From the NCBI GenBank assembly GCA_001803645.1, contig MHDW01000108.1, positions 8,842 to 22,437 on the forward strand: DNA of 13,596 nucleotides, written 5' to 3'. The notes below the pieces were generated by a model. That model saw only the letters and a list, made by a program, of their open reading frames with translations, did not search any database and had not been told where the DNA came from. The position numbers and the translations under genes are program-made. Source of the DNA: Nitrospirae bacterium GWC2_42_7. Lineage in GTDB: Bacteria; Nitrospirota; Thermodesulfovibrionia; Thermodesulfovibrionales; UBA6898. Below, piece after piece: positions 5,965-13,557 of the stretch (the first letter of the stretch is position 1; each line of letters opens with the position of its first letter).

Positions 5965-7077
5965 TCATGTTTGTTTCAGGGCTTTTTCATATATCCTGTA
6001 TTTCTTGTATAACTTCCCGCCGATGGTTTCAATTGTCCTCTGAACAGGTATGTTGTCTTCAAGTATCCAGGAGAACTCGACCCGCTTATAATTTCCTATT
6101 TTGATAGGCTTAAAACCTTCTCTGAACATAAGGGCCTCAACCCCCTGATTGCGGAATTCTTTTTTTATACCAAGAAGCATAACCCTCAGATTCTTTATCT
6201 TTTTTGAATAATAAAGCGCTTTTGATATTGTGATCGGATTCAGTTTCGCATTCATCTGTTTAAGCACAAGGTTAAAATCAGGGACCAGTCCCATAAACCC
6301 GACCGGCTTTCCGTCTTTTTCAGCGATCAGGGTCATCTCAGGGATGATCACCTGTTTCAGCCTCTCTCCTGCGTACTCAAGTTCTTTATCAGTCATAGGG
6401 ACAAAACCCCAATTGTTCCCCCATGCAGAATGATAGACATCTTTGAAAATATGCATTTCTGCCATAAATTTTTTCATATTTATCGGCCTGACACTAAGCC
6501 CTCGCTTCTCTGCAATGGCCGCAACTCTCAGAACTTTAGCAGGAAGTTCATCCTGCACTTCGTAAATATAAGCGTACAGGTCCTTTATTTTTTTAAATCC
6601 GTATTTTTCTGAAAGATCATTATAGTAAGACGGATTGTAAGGCATCATTATCATCGGAGGCTCTTGAAAGCCTTCAAGCAAAAAACCGCATTCCTCATTG
6701 GTAGAGAAGCTCATTGGGCCTCTCATGATAGTCATCCCTTGTTCTTTGAGATAAGCTGCTGCTTTATCAAAAAGAGCAGAGGCTAAAGGAATGTTGTTCG
6801 TTGAGTCAAAAAAGCCGAAGAACCCTGTTGTTTCATCATGTAATTCGTTATGTTTTCTGTTTACAAACGATACTATTCTTCCGGAAATCCCCCCATCCTT
6901 CAGCCCGATAAAATATTTTGCATCTGCATGATCGAAAAATGGATTTTCAGCAGAAAAGTGTAATTTCATTTCTTTGTTTAACTGTGGAACAAAAAAGGGG
7001 TCTTTCGAATGTAAAGTTAATGGCAGCTTAATAAAATCATTGAGGTCTTTTGGAAAGACCTCAATGATATCGATCAT
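5965..7077 (-). CDS. bcerS: GNAT-like N-acyltransferase, probable bacterial ceramide synthase
   Basis: The product is 370 residues and soluble by appearance. It belongs to the large GNAT-like family often annotated only as N-acetyltransferase. Visible signatures are DPFFVPQLNKEMK (26-38), the central block MRGPMSFSTNEECGFLLEGF (118-137), MMPYNPSYY (144-152), AWGNNWGFVPMT (208-219) and a GNAT-like acyl-CoA loop near 303-317 (KKEFRNQGVEAL). In bacteria that make ceramides, a protein of this kind N-acylates the reduced sphingoid base. Here it follows the CerR-like and SPT-like genes, which is why I choose that function; without them the substrate would be unknown. It is the last gene of the series, separated from the SPT gene by a 153-bp gap holding a repeat. 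A 15-bp perfect hairpin lies inside its first codons, and no clear Shine-Dalgarno precedes the ATG. Confidence 0.75.
   Translation of the reverse strand: MIDIIEVFPKDLNDFIKLPLTLHSKDPFFVPQLNKEMKLHFSAENPFFDHADAKYFIGLKDGGISGRIVSFVNRKHNELHDETTGFFGFFDSTNNIPLASALFDKAAAYLKEQGMTIMRGPMSFSTNEECGFLLEGFQEPPMIMMPYNPSYYNDLSEKYGFKKIKDLYAYIYEVQDELPAKVLRVAAIAEKRGLSVRPINMKKFMAEMHIFKDVYHSAWGNNWGFVPMTDKELEYAGERLKQVIIPEMTLIAEKDGKPVGFMGLVPDFNLVLKQMNAKLNPITISKALYYSKKIKNLRVMLLGIKKEFRNQGVEALMFREGFKPIKIGNYKRVEFSWILEDNIPVQRTIETIGGKLYKKYRIYEKALKQT
7036..7068 (-). promoter_or_regulatory. 15-bp perfect hairpin inside the acyltransferase start
   Basis: On the transcribed strand, ATCATTGAGGTCTTT and AAAGACCTCAATGAT are exact complements around a CCA loop. 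The stem begins 6 bases after the ATG and encodes residues 4-14. It is followed by TTTTATT, so it also resembles an attenuator or terminator. The dyad is far longer than expected by chance within coding DNA. Confidence 0.7.
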
Positions 7078-7110
7078 ACTAAAAAAGTCTCTCAGAAAAG
7101 TATTTGTTTA

Positions 7111-7210
7111 TCATTCCCGTGGTCTTTATCTGAAATCCAGTCTTTTTTAAAACCAATGATTCTGGATACCCGCTGCTTAAGGCACCTACTTTTGGCTTCG
7201 CGGGTATGAC
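7111..7210. repeat. Interspersed hairpin-rich repeat, copy 1
   Basis: It is bounded by TCATTCCCG and CGGGTATGAC, near-inverted ends. The right part, from CTGGATACCCGC through GGCACCTACTT and TGGCTTCGCGGG to ATGAC, is nearly identical to the right part of 12702-12844. Short intergenic repeats with such ends are common in genomes of this kind and have no coding capacity. This copy interrupts the ceramide-type operon. Confidence 0.7.
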
Positions 7211-7230
7211 TGCAAAGGTGACTTGGCATT

Positions 7231-8457
7231 CTAAATTATGCCTAAAGCCTTGCCGACTTTCTCGAAGGCTTTTAAAACTTTGTCGAGCTGCTCGTCAGTA
7301 TGAGTTGCCATATAACTGGTTCTGATAAGGGCTTTACCGCTCGGTACAGCAGGGCTGACAACAACATTGGCAAAGACCCCTTCTTCCTGAAGCATCATCG
7401 TCATCTTAAAGGCCAGAAGATCATCGCCGACCAGAATTGGAATGATAGGGGTTTCGCTTGTTCCGGTTTCAAACCCGAGCGACTTAAAACCTTCAAGCAT
7501 CATTCTGGTGATTGCCCATAATCTTTCTATCCGTTCCGGTTCGTTTTCAATTATTTCAAGAGCTGCGTTAACAGCAGCGATGGAAGCCGGCGGCGGGCTT
7601 GCGCTAAATATCAGAGCCCTCGCAAAATGCTTAATATAATGTATCACTTTTTCCTCTCCGGCAATAAAGCCGCCGATTGACGCAAGTGATTTGCTGTATG
7701 TCCCCATGATAAGATCAACCTCTTTTTCGAGGCCGAAGTGCTCGGCTGTTCCACGGCCTGTTTTGCCGAGAACGCCTATTCCATGCGCATCATCTACCAT
7801 TAATCTTGAGTTATATTTTTTTGCAAGCGCCACTACTTCAGGCAAATTTACTATATCTCCTTCCATGCTGAAGACCCCGTCAACTACAATGATCTTCTTT
7901 TTGGATACGTTTTCTTTCAGGATCCTTTCGAGGTCTGCCATGTCATTATGTTTGAATTTTCTGACCTCGCTGTGGGAGAGCCTGCATCCATCTATTATGC
8001 TTGCATGGTCCATTTTATCGATTATGATAATATCGTCTTTCCCTGTGATCGACGAGATCACTCCCAGGTTCACCTGGAAACCTGTTGAAAAAACAAGAGC
8101 AGCTTCTTTACGGATAAAGCTGGCAAGCTTTTCCTCAAGTTTGACATGTATGTCCAGTGTGCCATTCAGAAATCTCGAACCAGCACAGCCTGAACCATAT
8201 TTCCTGATCGCCTCCAGTGCAGCTTCTTTTATTTTTGGGTGGTTTGTGAGGCCAAGATAATTATTGGAGCCGACCATTATCATCTTCCGGCCGTCTATTG
8301 TTACTTCCGGGTCCTGCGCACTTTCTATTACCCTGAAGTACGGATACATTCCAGCAGCCATCAGTTCTTTAGCCTTTGTGAATTTGTAACATTTATCGAA
8401 AATATCCATATTTTTTTCTACAGCCATTGGTGAATTCTGTACCAGTCCGCTGTCCAT
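7231..8457 (-). CDS. spt: Serine palmitoyltransferase-like PLP enzyme
   Basis: The enzyme (408 residues) is an alpha-oxoamine synthase: it condenses an amino acid with an acyl thioester and releases CO2. For this subgroup that means serine plus palmitoyl thioester to 3-ketosphinganine. Visible features are SNNYLGLTNHP (64-74), GSGCAGSRFLNGT (88-100), the PLP-stacking His in DHAS (150-153), the cofactor-binding Asp in DDAHGIGVLG (222-231) and the PLP lysine K256 in GTYSKSLASIGGF. The SKS...GG form around the lysine fits SPT or 2-amino-3-ketobutyrate ligase better than BioF, and the CerR and acyltransferase neighbours favour SPT. The ATG at 8457 has an AGAAGGG ribosome site and overlaps the reductase gene by 40 bp; a start at 8409 (MDIFDKCY), where homology should begin, is equally plausible. 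AONS or KBL are the alternatives. Confidence 0.85.
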   Translation of the reverse strand: MDSGLVQNSPMAVEKNMDIFDKCYKFTKAKELMAAGMYPYFRVIESAQDPEVTIDGRKMIMVGSNNYLGLTNHPKIKEAALEAIRKYGSGCAGSRFLNGTLDIHVKLEEKLASFIRKEAALVFSTGFQVNLGVISSITGKDDIIIIDKMDHASIIDGCRLSHSEVRKFKHNDMADLERILKENVSKKKIIVVDGVFSMEGDIVNLPEVVALAKKYNSRLMVDDAHGIGVLGKTGRGTAEHFGLEKEVDLIMGTYSKSLASIGGFIAGEEKVIHYIKHFARALIFSASPPPASIAAVNAALEIIENEPERIERLWAITRMMLEGFKSLGFETGTSETPIIPILVGDDLLAFKMTMMLQEEGVFANVVVSPAVPSGKALIRTSYMATHTDEQLDKVLKAFEKVGKALGII

Positions 8458-9383
8458 TTCATCCCTTCTCTTAAAGTAATTTTTGTACTAAATCCAAGTT
8501 CTTTCTGCGCCCTGTTAATATCACATGTCCAATTTGAATATTGAAAGTCATTAATTCTGTCAACGTTAATTATACCTTTTTTATCTATTTTTTGGCCGAT
8601 AAAAGCCAGAAAAGGCATGATTGAACGGGGCAGTATCAGTTTTATGGCTTTTGTATTGAGTGCCGAGGATATTTCTCGCGCTATTTCCTCATTAGTATGA
8701 ACAATGTTGTCTGATAAAAAAAACGCCCTGCCTTCCGCCTCTTTTTTCTCGGCTGATTGAATTATTCCCTGAACAAGGTCCTCTACATAAAGAAGGGAGT
8801 AAAAACATTTTCCCCAGTAAGGGAAAAATCCTTTTTTTATCGCCTTAAAGAGAACAAAGAAATCCTTGTCCCTCGGCCCATAGACACCGGGCGGCCGTAT
8901 AATGGTCACAGGTATCCTGCTCTTAAACTCCCAAACTGCTTTTTCACCCTCAAGTTTGCTCCTGCCATAATTCGAAACCGGCGCAGGCGCTGAATCTTCT
9001 GTGACAGGGTTGCCATTACAAACCGGTCCTATTGCTGCAAGACTGCTCAGGAATACGAATCTCTTAAGATTTTGGGTTCTTTCCGCAGTTGCCTGCAATA
9101 ATTTTCTTGTGTTATCTGAATTGGCGGTGTAGAAGTCTTTTTCGGAAACTGCCTTTGTGAGACCGGCAAGGTGGAAAATATAATCAAAGCCGGCTATTTT
9201 ACCCGAGTAGGTTTCCAGGGCAGAAAGATCGCCAAAGATATATTTGATATCAAGGTGTTCAAGCCATTTAAGATCAGAGGTTTTTCTTACAAGGCATGTT
9301 ACTTCATAATCTCTTTTGATCAGGGCTTCAACAAGATGGCTCCCGATAAACCCGGCAGCTCCTGTTACGAGGGCTTTCATCAT
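8418..9383 (-). CDS. cerR: NAD-dependent epimerase/dehydratase, probable ceramide reductase
   Basis: The product is a 321-residue extended short-chain dehydrogenase. The nucleotide site is TGAAGFIGSHL (7-17), the catalytic Ser is in FLSSLAA (111-117), and the YxxxK pair is Y139/K143 in SNYGRSK. RPPGVYGPRD (substrate side) and a C-terminal WYRIHQWL complete the fold. In bacterial ceramide pathways a protein of this family, rather than a classical short SDR, reduces the 3-keto group; position directly before the SPT-like gene supports that here. Sugar-nucleotide epimerase is the main alternative, but no sugar genes are nearby. Its 3' end overlaps the SPT frame or ends 8 bp before it, depending on the SPT start. 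Two ATGs lie in tandem at the start. Confidence 0.8.
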   Translation of the reverse strand: MMKALVTGAAGFIGSHLVEALIKRDYEVTCLVRKTSDLKWLEHLDIKYIFGDLSALETYSGKIAGFDYIFHLAGLTKAVSEKDFYTANSDNTRKLLQATAERTQNLKRFVFLSSLAAIGPVCNGNPVTEDSAPAPVSNYGRSKLEGEKAVWEFKSRIPVTIIRPPGVYGPRDKDFFVLFKAIKKGFFPYWGKCFYSLLYVEDLVQGIIQSAEKKEAEGRAFFLSDNIVHTNEEIAREISSALNTKAIKLILPRSIMPFLAFIGQKIDKKGIINVDRINDFQYSNWTCDINRAQKELGFSTKITLREGMKWTADWYRIHQWL

Positions 9384-9392
9384 GTGTCAATA

Positions 9393-9421
9393 TTTTTATT
9401 TAAAGAGAGGTTAAGAGTCAA
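9393..9421 (-). promoter_or_regulatory. Possible internal promoter before the reductase gene
   Basis: On the minus strand, TTGACT (9416-9421) and TAAAAA (9393-9398) are 17 bp apart in the 56-bp gap after the receiver gene. The -10 box matches only 4 of 6 positions, so this is weak. If real, the three lipid genes could be transcribed without the signalling genes. Confidence 0.25.
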
Positions 9422-9439
9422 GTCCGAATACTCAGCAAT

Positions 9440-9790
9440 TCATTCCAGACACTTACTAAGAATATCCTTTAGCTCTTCAAGTTTGAATGGTTTCTTGAGA
9501 ATATATATTCCTTTGTCCCTGAATTCCTGTTCGAGTTCCGATGTAATAAAAGCAGAACATACCACAATCTTCGGTTTCTGAGTAATATTTCTGATTTTTT
9601 GTAAAAGGTCTGTGCCGCTTCCCTCAGGCATTCTGAGATCAATAAAAAGAATATCTATATCACCGGAGCTCAGGTTTGCAAAAGCTTCAGTAATATTTGA
9701 TGTGGTTATGACCTCAAAGCCTTCTTTTTTGAGTGCCCTTTCCAAAAACCATCGCACAAGCTGTTCATCATCAACAACAAGTATTTTCAT
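9440..9790 (-). CDS. Single-domain response regulator receiver
   Basis: The product is 116 residues, a bare CheY-like receiver with no output domain. The acidic pocket D7/D8, phospho-acceptor D51 (FIDLRMPEGSG), Ser79 in the Thr/Ser position and K100 in KKPF are all present, so it should be phosphorylatable. Its N-terminus closely resembles the receiver of the next gene upstream (shared LxRWxLxxxLxKEGxxV pattern), which suggests duplication. It starts 27 bp after the NtrC-type gene and ends 56 bp before the reductase gene. It may act as a phosphate sink, a relay, or a direct protein-protein effector of the lipid enzymes; none can be chosen from sequence. Confidence 0.85.
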   Translation of the reverse strand: MKILVVDDEQLVRWFLERALKKEGFEVITTSNITEAFANLSSGDIDILFIDLRMPEGSGTDLLQKIRNITQKPKIVVCSAFITSELEQEFRDKGIYILKKPFKLEELKDILSKCLE

Positions 9791-9817
9791 AATGTTATTT
9801 GAGATAAAATAATGTTT

Positions 9818-11203
9818 TCATGGTTTCTCCTGTAAAAAACCGAACTTCTGCATCCTGTATCTTAAAGCATCTCTTGTCAGGGAAAGGAGCCTTGCTGCTT
9901 TTGTCTGGTTCCACTTCGTCTGATCAAGGGCCTGTTTTATGAGTTCTTTTTCGACTTGTTCTATGTTCAATCCGCCTGCCGGTATTCTGATCTGCGTATC
10001 CATCAGGTCTTTAACCTGCTCATCGTTTTTAAGAAGCTCAATCGGCAGGTCCTCAGGGCAGATGTAATCTTCACTTTCAAGGATCATAGAACGCTCAATA
10101 ACATTCCTTAGTTCCCTGATATTGCCGGGCCAATTGTAATTTATAAAGGCCTTTTCTGTTTCTTTCGATATGCCCCTTATGTTCTTCTTGAACTCACTGT
10201 TAAATTCATCAATGAAAAATTTTGCCAGCAGAGGAATATCCTCCCGTTTGCTTCTGAGCGGCGGCAAAGTTATGGGTATAACTTTTAACCGGTAATACAG
10301 GTCTTCCCTGAAATTTTCTTTTTTGACTTCTTCTGTAATATTCTTGTTGGTTGATGCAATTATCCTGAGGTCAACGACTATGTCTTTAACCCCGCCTATT
10401 CTTTTAAATGTTTTACTTTCTATAACTTTCAGAAGTTTGGCCTGTGTAGTGAGTTTCATGTCGCCTATTTCATCAAGGAATATTGTCCCTTTGTCCGCAA
10501 GCTCAAAAAGGCCTTTTTTCATATTTTTTGCATCTGTAAAAGCACCTTTTTCATAGCCAAAGAGTTCACTCTCAATAAGGGTTTCCGGCAGAGCAGTACA
10601 GTTTATATCCATAAACGGTTTGTCGGCTCTTCTGCTTTCATAGTGAATAGCTTTGGCAATCAAATCTTTTCCGGTCCCGCTTTCACCCTGCAAAAAGATC
10701 GTAGTTGCATCGCTCAACGCGACTTTTCTGGCAAGTTCCAGTATCTTAACCATCTCTTCAGATCTGCCTATGATATTCGAAAAACCGTACTTTTTAGAAA
10801 ACTGGGACCTGAACTGCGAGACTTCCTTTCTTAATGCAACTGTCTCAAAGGCCTTGCCGATAAGAATCTTCAGTTTATCCATGTTAAATGGCTTTTCAAC
10901 AAAATCATATGCGCCGAGTTTTATGGTTTTTACAGCAGTCTGTATATCTCCAAAAGCTGTTATCATTATAACAATAGCGTTTTTATTTTCTTTCTTTATG
11001 CTTTCAAGCACAGTTATGCCTGAGATGTCCGGGAGGTGTATATCAAGGAGTGTAATATCCGGCTGTTCTTCAAAAAATAATTCAAGCCCTGTAGCGCCCT
11101 TTTCTGCAGTTACTACAGTATAACCTTCCTTGGAGAGGTTCTGCTGCAATGACCAGCGGAGCAGTTTTTCATCGTCAATTACGAGTATTTTTGCGTTTTC
11201 CAA
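9818..11203 (-). CDS. NtrC-family sigma-54 response regulator
   Basis: The product is 461 residues from a TTG start at 11203. The receiver (1-120) has D11, phospho-acceptor D54 and K104. The AAA+ domain (about 144-370) has Walker A GESGTGKD (173-180), the sigma-54 contact loop GAFTDA (220-225) and Walker B LDEI (243-246). A Fis-type helix-turn-helix is at 427-455 (WNQTKAARLLSLTRDALRYR). The TTG is chosen because AGAGGA lies 7 bases upstream and translation then begins 1 bp after the kinase stop; an ATG at 11251 would overlap the kinase and add residues foreign to the family. It should activate sigma-54 promoters when phosphorylated by the adjacent kinase. The contact loop has D where GAFTGA has G, a tolerated variant. 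I saw no convincing GG-N10-GC promoter in the two main upstream gaps I checked. Confidence 0.9.
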   Translation of the reverse strand: MENAKILVIDDEKLLRWSLQQNLSKEGYTVVTAEKGATGLELFFEEQPDITLLDIHLPDISGITVLESIKKENKNAIVIMITAFGDIQTAVKTIKLGAYDFVEKPFNMDKLKILIGKAFETVALRKEVSQFRSQFSKKYGFSNIIGRSEEMVKILELARKVALSDATTIFLQGESGTGKDLIAKAIHYESRRADKPFMDINCTALPETLIESELFGYEKGAFTDAKNMKKGLFELADKGTIFLDEIGDMKLTTQAKLLKVIESKTFKRIGGVKDIVVDLRIIASTNKNITEEVKKENFREDLYYRLKVIPITLPPLRSKREDIPLLAKFFIDEFNSEFKKNIRGISKETEKAFINYNWPGNIRELRNVIERSMILESEDYICPEDLPIELLKNDEQVKDLMDTQIRIPAGGLNIEQVEKELIKQALDQTKWNQTKAARLLSLTRDALRYRMQKFGFLQEKP

Positions 11204-11204
11204 A

Positions 11205-12650
11205 CTAATTCCTCTGCGGAAGAATGACCCTGAAAATGCTTCCGGCGTCAATACTGCTTTCGAGTTCTATCCTTCCTTTATGGGCCTCTATAATATTTCT
11301 GCTTATCGCAAGACCAAGTCCTGTCCCCAGATGCTTGGTTGAAAATTTAGGCTTAAATACATTTTTTATCTCTTCCTCTGTCATGCTTTTCCTTGTGTCT
11401 GATAAAATTACTTCAACCTCATTGGACTGAGGCTTGATGCAAGAAGCTATTGTCATAGTTCCGCCTTCCGGCATAGAACTTATTGAGTTATGCGCTATGC
11501 TCAGCAATGCCTTCTCCATCTGATCAGGATCGATCATCACATCAGGTATATTATCCGATATCAAATTAATTTTCACGCTAAATTTTTCTGCAAGAGTCCT
11601 GATAGAAACTCCGACCTTTTCGATAATAGCATTTATATCCGCAAGTATCAAATTCGGTGCAGGGGTTCTTGCATAGAAAAGAAGGTCTTTTACAGCAGTA
11701 TCAAGGCGCGTTATCTCATCTAAGATTTCATTGCATATCTCCTTTCGAGGATTGTCATCAGGAATATCCTCTGCTATTACCTGCAAAGCGCCGCTTATCC
11801 CTGCGAGGGGATTTTTTATTTCATGGGCTACAGCTTCAGCCACTTCGCCAATAGAGGCCATTCTCTCCATCTGCCGGAGACTCTCCTTGCCGCACCTTTC
11901 AGTCTCCTCCTTATATTTGTTCAATTTCAAACCCAGGGAATTAAGATTCGAAATGATCATTCCAATCTCATCTTTTCTGTTGGTCGAAATACCTGCGCTG
12001 AAATCACCGTCCTCTGCCTTTTTTAGCAAATATCGAATTTCATCAATTGGTTTCTTGAAAAAATACATGTTGGCTAACCAGAACGCAACCACAAGTATTA
12101 TTAAAGAAAATAGATAGATACCTATTATCCAGGCTCTGGTCCTGTTTATAGCCTCGGTTGCCTCCCTTGCAGAGATCTCAATATTCAGGATACCATTTAT
12201 TTTTTTTCGGCTGGAGTGGCATTTATAACAAAGCTCCTCATTTTTTACAGCAAAAAAACCTAGATATATTTCCTCTCCGTTCAAGGTCTGAAGACTTAAT
12301 GCCTGCATGCTGATGTTCTTGGAAAATTGTGATGGCATGTTGTCTTTCCTGCTGCCTGCTTCACCAGGAATTGTTGAAGCTGAAATAAATCCGTCTTCTT
12401 TAAGTATTCTTATGGCTTCTATCTCTTCATCAACAAAAGGCTCCAAAAATTTCCGGACCTCTTTTCCTCTCCCTTCGAGCATAAAGGCTCTAAGAGAATT
12501 TGTCAGTGTTCCGGCAAGAATTTCGACTTGTTTTTGGTATCCGGCATTGATCTGAGTTTGGCTGATCTCAAAGGCCTGCCATGCAAAAAAACCGAGGACA
12601 GTTACTAAAAGAAGGGCGGTTAAAGCTATATGTTTTATATGGAGATTCAT
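11205..12650 (-). CDS. Membrane sensor histidine kinase with c-type heme motif
   Basis: The product is 481 residues. Membrane segments at about 8-25 and 173-193 enclose a periplasmic sensor of about 145 residues. It contains CYKCH (141-145), a covalent c-type heme motif, followed by INGILNIEIS, a pattern seen in redox or heme-based chemosensors. Next come HAMP (195-247), HisKA with phospho-acceptor H276 (AHEIKNPLAG) and a HATPase domain with N-box N388, F-box FKPKFSTK and lid motif GTGLGLAIS (442-450). The first glycine box is abnormal: DTRKS (418-422) in place of DxGxG. The partner is surely the NtrC-type regulator one base downstream. The likely signal is redox state, oxygen, NO or a small ligand at the heme; which one is not readable. 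No Shine-Dalgarno is evident. Confidence 0.9.
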   Translation of the reverse strand: MNLHIKHIALTALLLVTVLGFFAWQAFEISQTQINAGYQKQVEILAGTLTNSLRAFMLEGRGKEVRKFLEPFVDEEIEAIRILKEDGFISASTIPGEAGSRKDNMPSQFSKNISMQALSLQTLNGEEIYLGFFAVKNEELCYKCHSSRKKINGILNIEISAREATEAINRTRAWIIGIYLFSLIILVVAFWLANMYFFKKPIDEIRYLLKKAEDGDFSAGISTNRKDEIGMIISNLNSLGLKLNKYKEETERCGKESLRQMERMASIGEVAEAVAHEIKNPLAGISGALQVIAEDIPDDNPRKEICNEILDEITRLDTAVKDLLFYARTPAPNLILADINAIIEKVGVSIRTLAEKFSVKINLISDNIPDVMIDPDQMEKALLSIAHNSISSMPEGGTMTIASCIKPQSNEVEVILSDTRKSMTEEEIKNVFKPKFSTKHLGTGLGLAISRNIIEAHKGRIELESSIDAGSIFRVILPQRN

Positions 12651-12701
12651 TTAATCTTAAAGCCAAACTTGACAAACTCGCAAAAAATCTTTTTTCAAGC
12701 T

Positions 12702-12844
12702 GTCATTCCCGAAGTCCTTAATCGGGAATCCTGTCTTTTCAAATAGTTTAAATGTCCCTGCCTGCCGGCAGGTCTGGATACCCGCCGCTTAAAGCGGGTA
12801 CTGTTCCTGCTTAAGGCACCTACTTCTGGCTTCGCGGGCATGAC
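12702..12844. repeat. Interspersed hairpin-rich repeat, copy 2
   Basis: The outer ends GTCATTCCCG and CGGGCATGAC are inverted with one mismatch. Inside are an 8-bp hairpin (12705-12712 with 12722-12729), the palindrome CCTGCCGGCAGG (12761-12772) and ACCCGC/GCGGGT (12780-12799). The right half matches 7152-7210. It fills most of the gap between the kinase and the cytochrome assembly gene, and could end transcription from the latter. Confidence 0.75.
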
Positions 12845-12867
12845 GACTTTTTACGAGGCTATCAACC

Positions 12868-13557
12868 TTACTGCGAGCCGTAAGCATGGAGTCCTGAGAG
12901 GAGAAGGTTCACTCCAAGATACGTAAAGATCACAGCCAGAAAGCCAAGGACAGCAACAATAGCAACCCTCTTGCCTTTCCATCCCCTCATTAATCTGCTG
13001 TGAAGGAAGAAAGCATACATGAACCATGTAATAAGCGACCAGGTCTCTTTTGGGTCCCAAGTCCAGTATTTGCCCCATGCCTGGTCAGCCCAAATTGCGC
13101 CGAATATCAGGCCGCCGAGGGTAAATATCGGAAAACCTATAGCTATGCTTTTGTAGGTAAGTTCGTCGAGTAGTTCATGTGAGATATCGAAACCTGCAAT
13201 TATTTTTTTGAGTATGCCGCCGTATGCCCAGATCAGGAAAGTCATCCCCACTGCTATTGCGTAACTTAATACTGATATAGCTGCCTGATCACTGCGGAAA
13301 GATGCCTTGAACAAATAGCTCTTTACAAGTTCCTCAGGCCTACTAAAAAAAGACTTATAACTAAGATAATCAAGTCCGAGCGCACCGAGTACTATTACGA
13401 AAAGACTTAGCATTAAGGTCCAGAAGATATATGCCGGCTCAGTTCTTTTTTCTGTCCTTACAATAAGATACATCAACCCTGTGCTGAAGGAGACAGAAAA
13501 CAAGGCATACGCAATGAAACTCATTATGACATGCACAAGCAGCCAGTTGCTCTGCAG
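12868..13557 (-). CDS. ccsA: CcsA/ResC-type cytochrome c assembly protein (5' partial)
   Basis: About 230 residues of a polytopic membrane protein are present. The tryptophan-rich heme-handling motif [13 protein letters not shown] is encoded near 13039-13077. The conserved histidines are visible in [16 protein letters not shown] and GLHAYG. It acts at the membrane in System II (Ccs/Res) export and attachment of heme to c-type cytochromes. Family members are usually longer, and the sequence upstream of ALQSNWLL is not native: bases 13559-13596 copy 13513-13550 in reverse. The gene is therefore truncated by the contig end, and the ATG at 13578 is artificial. It lies on the same strand as the heme-motif kinase, 217 bp upstream of it, and could supply the kinase's heme attachment; that link is an inference. 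Confidence 0.85.
   Translation of the reverse strand: MQSNWLLVHVIMSFIAYALFSVSFSTGLMYLIVRTEKRTEPAYIFWTLMLSLFVIVLGALGLDYLSYKSFFSRPEELVKSYLFKASFRSDQAAISVLSYAIAVGMTFLIWAYGGILKKIIAGFDISHELLDELTYKSIAIGFPIFTLGGLIFGAIWADQAWGKYWTWDPKETWSLITWFMYAFFLHSRLMRGWKGKRVAIVAVLGFLAVIFTYLGVNLLLSGLHAYGSQ

Noticed and set aside
7231..8457. BioF (8-amino-7-oxononanoate synthase) for biotin synthesis
   Set aside because: The PLP-lysine context is SKS...GG as in SPT, and no other biotin gene is nearby, while ceramide-type partners flank it.
10653..11123. Long + strand open frames opposite the NtrC-type and other minus-strand genes
   Set aside because: They are antisense shadows with no domain, no ribosome site and biased composition; the minus-strand frames carry clear catalytic motifs.
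11205..11251. ATG start at 11251 for the NtrC-type regulator
   Set aside because: It overlaps the kinase end and adds 16 residues foreign to receivers, whereas the TTG at 11203 has a good ribosome site and tight spacing.
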